Shown here piece after piece: positions 61,816-64,000 of a stretch of DNA of 64,000 nucleotides. This stretch comes from Streptococcus suis. Its GTDB lineage: Bacteria; Bacillota; Bacilli; Lactobacillales; Streptococcaceae. Each line of letters starts with the position of its first letter. The stretch's first letter is position 1. The position numbers and the translations under genes are program-made. The notes under the pieces are model-generated. The model searched no databases. It saw only the letters and a program-made list of their open reading frames with translations, and had not been told where the DNA came from. The DNA is taken from contig NZ_POJD01000110.1 in the NCBI RefSeq assembly GCF_002960445.1, forward strand, positions 102,914 through 166,913, in the 5' to 3' direction.

Positions 61816-61884
61816 AAGCTAGAAATAGCGAATTTCTTTTTCATATAATCTCCAGAGAACAGTTGACCGCGGTCGGCTGTTTTC
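61816..61884 (+). ncRNA. csRNA-like small RNA, copy 1
   Basis: The predicted transcript of about 69 nt has a 5' hairpin GCTA-GAAA-TAGC (61818-61829), a single-stranded pyrimidine-rich linker with TTTCTTTTTCAT (61833-61844) and CTCC (61850-61853), and a terminator hairpin with T run (61857-61884). The linker is complementary to a ribosome site plus start codon. These are the traits of Cia-dependent small RNAs of streptococci. Confidence 0.7.
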
Positions 61885-61939
61885 GTTTGTTGGTTAGAAC
61901 TTTTTTTGGCCAGGAATTTTTCGGAAAATATCTAGAAAC

Positions 61940-61972
61940 TTTCAGTTTCGCTTAAGTTTGTTCTTGTATACT
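61940..61972 (+). promoter_or_regulatory. CiaR-type promoter of small RNA 2
   Basis: TTTCAG-N5-CTTAAG (61940-61956), then 10 bp, then TATACT (61967-61972); identical to copy 1. Confidence 0.65.
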
Positions 61973-61978
61973 ATATTC

Positions 61979-62047
61979 AAGCTAGAGATAGCGAATTTCT
62001 TTTTCATATAATCTCCAGAGAACAGTCGACTGCGGTCGGCTGTTTTC
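61979..62047 (+). ncRNA. csRNA-like small RNA, copy 2
   Basis: Same architecture as copy 1. The 5' loop is GAGA instead of GAAA (both GNRA), and the left terminator arm changes from AACAGTTGACC to AACAGTCGACT while keeping pairing with the unchanged right arm. The linker is identical. Confidence 0.7.
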
Positions 62048-62103
62048 GTCTATTATTCTTATGAAAAATGGTATAATAGTTGTGATTGTGTAAGGAGAAG
62101 AAT

Positions 62104-63039
62104 ATGTCAGTAGTAGGAAAAGCAAATGGGAAAATCATTTTGATGGGCGAGCATGCGGTTGTCTATGGCCAGCCAGCAATTGCTATGCCTTTTTCTGCTG
62201 TTGAAATTACCGCTCAGGTAAGGGCGCAGGGTCAGGCTCTGAGTGTGGCCTGTGACTTCTACGAAGGCTTGGTTCACAAGATGCCAAAAATCTGGGAAAG
62301 CCTCAAACATGCCATTCGCTTTTCCCTCTACCGTATCGGCGCTCCGACAGATCCGGCTATTCACATCGAAATCAGCTCCACCATTCCCGCCGAACGAGGC
62401 ATGGGCTCCAGTGCTGCGGTGGCAGTAGCCGTTGCCCGCGCCCTCTTTGCCTATTATGAAAAAGAGCTGACAGACAGTGAGCTCTGGGACATTGTACAGT
62501 CTTCGGAAAAAATTGCCCACGGCAATCCCTCGGGCATTGATGCGGCAACCACCAGCGGCAAGTCTCCCGTCTTTTTTATCAAGCACCAGCCCATCGAGCC
62601 CTTGGAGCTGAAACTCCGTGCCCACTTGGTAGTGGCTGATACAGGCGTGACGGGCAACACCTTAGAGGCCATTTCAGACGTGGCGGCTTTATTGGAGAAA
62701 AAGCCAGAGGCTATCAAGCTAGTAGAAGAACTGGGCAACTTGACCCGACTGGCTAAGGAAGATTTGGCCACAGACCAAGCAGAGCTTCTAGGCAGCAGAA
62801 TGAACCAAGCTCATGCCCTCCTGCAAGAATTAGGCGTGTCTGATCCTAGCCTAGATAAGCTAGTCAGCCTTGCCCAAGAAAATGGAGCCCTCGGAGCCAA
62901 ATTAACCGGTGGTGGTCGTGGTGGTTGCATGATTGCCCTTGTTAGAAAAGCCCAGGATGCCCAAAAACTTGCACACATCCTTGAACAAGCAGGCGCCCGC
63001 CAAACCTGGATACAGTACTTAGGAGAAACCAATGACTAA
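62104..63039 (+). CDS. mvk: Mevalonate kinase
   Basis: A GHMP kinase (311 aa) that phosphorylates mevalonate in isoprenoid synthesis. NGKIILMGEHAVVYGQPAIA is motif 1, ERGMGSSAAVAVAVARAL the ATP-binding motif 2, and LTGGGRGGCMIAL motif 3. ATG at 62104 follows AAGGAGAAGA; an ATG 18 bp earlier lies within the ribosome site. The stop overlaps mvaD by eight bases, so the pathway genes are coupled. Confidence 0.95.
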   Translation: MSVVGKANGKIILMGEHAVVYGQPAIAMPFSAVEITAQVRAQGQALSVACDFYEGLVHKMPKIWESLKHAIRFSLYRIGAPTDPAIHIEISSTIPAERGMGSSAAVAVAVARALFAYYEKELTDSELWDIVQSSEKIAHGNPSGIDAATTSGKSPVFFIKHQPIEPLELKLRAHLVVADTGVTGNTLEAISDVAALLEKKPEAIKLVEELGNLTRLAKEDLATDQAELLGSRMNQAHALLQELGVSDPSLDKLVSLAQENGALGAKLTGGGRGGCMIALVRKAQDAQKLAHILEQAGARQTWIQYLGETND

Positions 63040-64000
63040 ACAGACAGGCATTGCCCGTGCCCATACCAATATTGCCTTGATTAAATACTGGGGAAAACGC
63101 GATAAGGAATTATTTCTACCCATGAATTCCAGTTTATCCCTGACCCTTGACGCATTTTATACGGATACCAAGGTTGTTTTTGATCCAGAATTGACTGCCG
63201 ATGAGTTCTATCTCAACGGGATTTTACAAAAAGAAAAAGAAATTTTAAAAATTTCTCGATTTTTGGATTTGTTTTGCGAATATATAGGTGAAAGGGCATT
63301 TGCCCGAGTGGAAAGTCTAAATTTTGTTCCGACTGCGGCTGGTTTAGCCAGCTCAGCCTCAGCCTTTGCAGCGCTGGCTCTTGCAACCGCAACTGCCTTG
63401 GATTTAGATTTATCACCAGCCACCCTATCAACCCTTGCTCGTAGGGGCTCAGGCTCTAGCACCCGTAGCCTATTCGGTGGATTTGTAGAGTGGGACATGG
63501 GAACTGGTTCGGAAGATTCTATGGCTCACCCCATTGACGATGCGGATTGGGATATCGGCATGGTCGTCTTGGCGGTCAATACCGGACCGAAAAAGATTGC
63601 TAGTCGAGAGGGAATGGACCACACGGTTGCCACCTCACCATTTTACACAGCCTGGGTAGATACCGCCAAGCAAGACTTGGCGGACATCAAGGTAGCTATT
63701 GCTAGCCGTGATTTTGAAAAACTTGGTCAGATTACAGAGCACAATGGCATGAAAATGCATGCAACAACGCTCTCTGCCAATCCACCCTTTACCTACTGGT
63801 CAGCTGATAGCCTAGTGGCTCAAGAGGCAGTCCGTCAGGTTCGTGAAGCAACTGGCTTGTCAGCCTATATGACTATGGATGCAGGACCGAATGTCAAGGT
63901 CCTCTGCCGAGCAAGTCAGATGGATGAGCTAGTAGCTGAATTGTCCAAAGTCTTCCCAAGAGAGAAAATCATCACTAGCAAGCCTGGACCTGCTGGAATT
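63032..64000 (+). CDS. mvaD: Diphosphomevalonate decarboxylase, 3' end outside window
   Basis: The enzyme makes isopentenyl diphosphate from mevalonate diphosphate. The first 323 codons are present and the reading is still open at the right edge, close to the expected end. IALIKYWGKRDKELFLPMNS, GLASSASAFAALALATA and RRGSGSSTRSLFGGFVEWD are the family signatures, and MTMDAGPNVKVLC is the C-terminal GHMP motif. ATG at 63032 follows AGGAGA and overlaps mvk. Confidence 0.95.
   Translation, partial: MTKQTGIARAHTNIALIKYWGKRDKELFLPMNSSLSLTLDAFYTDTKVVFDPELTADEFYLNGILQKEKEILKISRFLDLFCEYIGERAFARVESLNFVPTAAGLASSASAFAALALATATALDLDLSPATLSTLARRGSGSSTRSLFGGFVEWDMGTGSEDSMAHPIDDADWDIGMVVLAVNTGPKKIASREGMDHTVATSPFYTAWVDTAKQDLADIKVAIASRDFEKLGQITEHNGMKMHATTLSANPPFTYWSADSLVAQEAVRQVREATGLSAYMTMDAGPNVKVLCRASQMDELVAELSKVFPREKIITSKPGPAGI

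Larger units (their letters stand above)
61773..62047 (+). repeat. Tandem duplication carrying two small RNA genes
   Basis: 61773-61884 and 61936-62047 are nearly identical 112-bp copies offset by 163 bp. The differences lie mainly in the hairpin loop and one arm of the terminator stem. It fills most of the 61760-62103 gap. Confidence 0.9.

Noticed and set aside
61816..61835. CAAGCTAGAAATAGCGAATTT resembles the hairpin of a Cas9 guide RNA scaffold
   Set aside because: Only the short GCTA-GAAA-TAGC hairpin matches. There is no repeat-spacer array, no cas gene and no tracrRNA-like tail; the promoter and terminator layout fits a csRNA-like RNA.

Overview
The window is a low-GC Firmicutes chromosome segment and is best read as Streptococcus, most likely Streptococcus suis or a close relative. 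This is inference from gene content and gene order: a Sip-type LysM surface protein, the rnhC-lepB-recD2 and zapA-cvpA-mutS2 blocks, a mevalonate operon, an AdhE/PflB/FNT fermentation set, an msrAB fusion, and families of short dispersed repeats. No rRNA or tRNA gene, prophage, CRISPR array or intact insertion sequence was seen.

Layout. 1-4.5 kb: 5' part of pflB, dinB, an Rrf2 regulator with its target NAD(P)-binding gene, and a PfkB sugar kinase. 4.5-9.8 kb (minus strand): a lipoprotein, then recD2, lepB and rnhC, with a dispersed repeat between lepB and recD2. 9.8-12.5 kb: an oxidoreductase and sip with two in-frame repeat arrays. 12.6-19.9 kb: an uncharacterised island of three membrane proteins (two related to each other), two proteins sharing a Cys/Cys/His N-terminal signature, a WYL regulator and a WG-repeat protein. 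A 35-bp promoter motif occurs in front of both transcription units, and a G10 tract sits in an upstream promoter-like spacer. This is the best candidate here for an undescribed system.

20-25.5 kb: trehalose uptake and hydrolysis (treC, treB, treR) around a palindromic operator. 25.5-31.2 kb: zapA, cvpA, mutS2, an acetyltransferase broken by a 65-bp structured insertion, trxA and msrAB. 31.2-35.8 kb: a glycine riboswitch with an alanine/glycine symporter, an MscS channel, a small membrane protein and gdhA with tandem CodY-like boxes. 36-45.1 kb: pyrD, a CapA-like protein, a HAD phosphatase, an ABC-2 exporter, a PadR/DUF1700/DUF4097 envelope-stress type operon and a formate/nitrite channel.

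45.4-57.3 kb: a HerA-like ATPase, a Nudix hydrolase, zinc-free L33 and L32, a DUF4230 protein, hisS, divergent adhP and adhE around a dense control region, a decayed HAD gene and thrC. 57.4-64 kb: an ABC-ATPase remnant, an ECF transporter (S, T and fused A subunits), a MATE exporter, two tandem small RNA genes with CiaR-type promoters, and the start of the mevalonate operon (mvk, mvaD).

Much of the metabolic content concerns mixed-acid fermentation and redox balance (pflB, adhE, adhP, the FNT channel), with Rex-like and cre-like sites seen at adhE. All homology statements rest on motif recognition and family knowledge; no database search was run.
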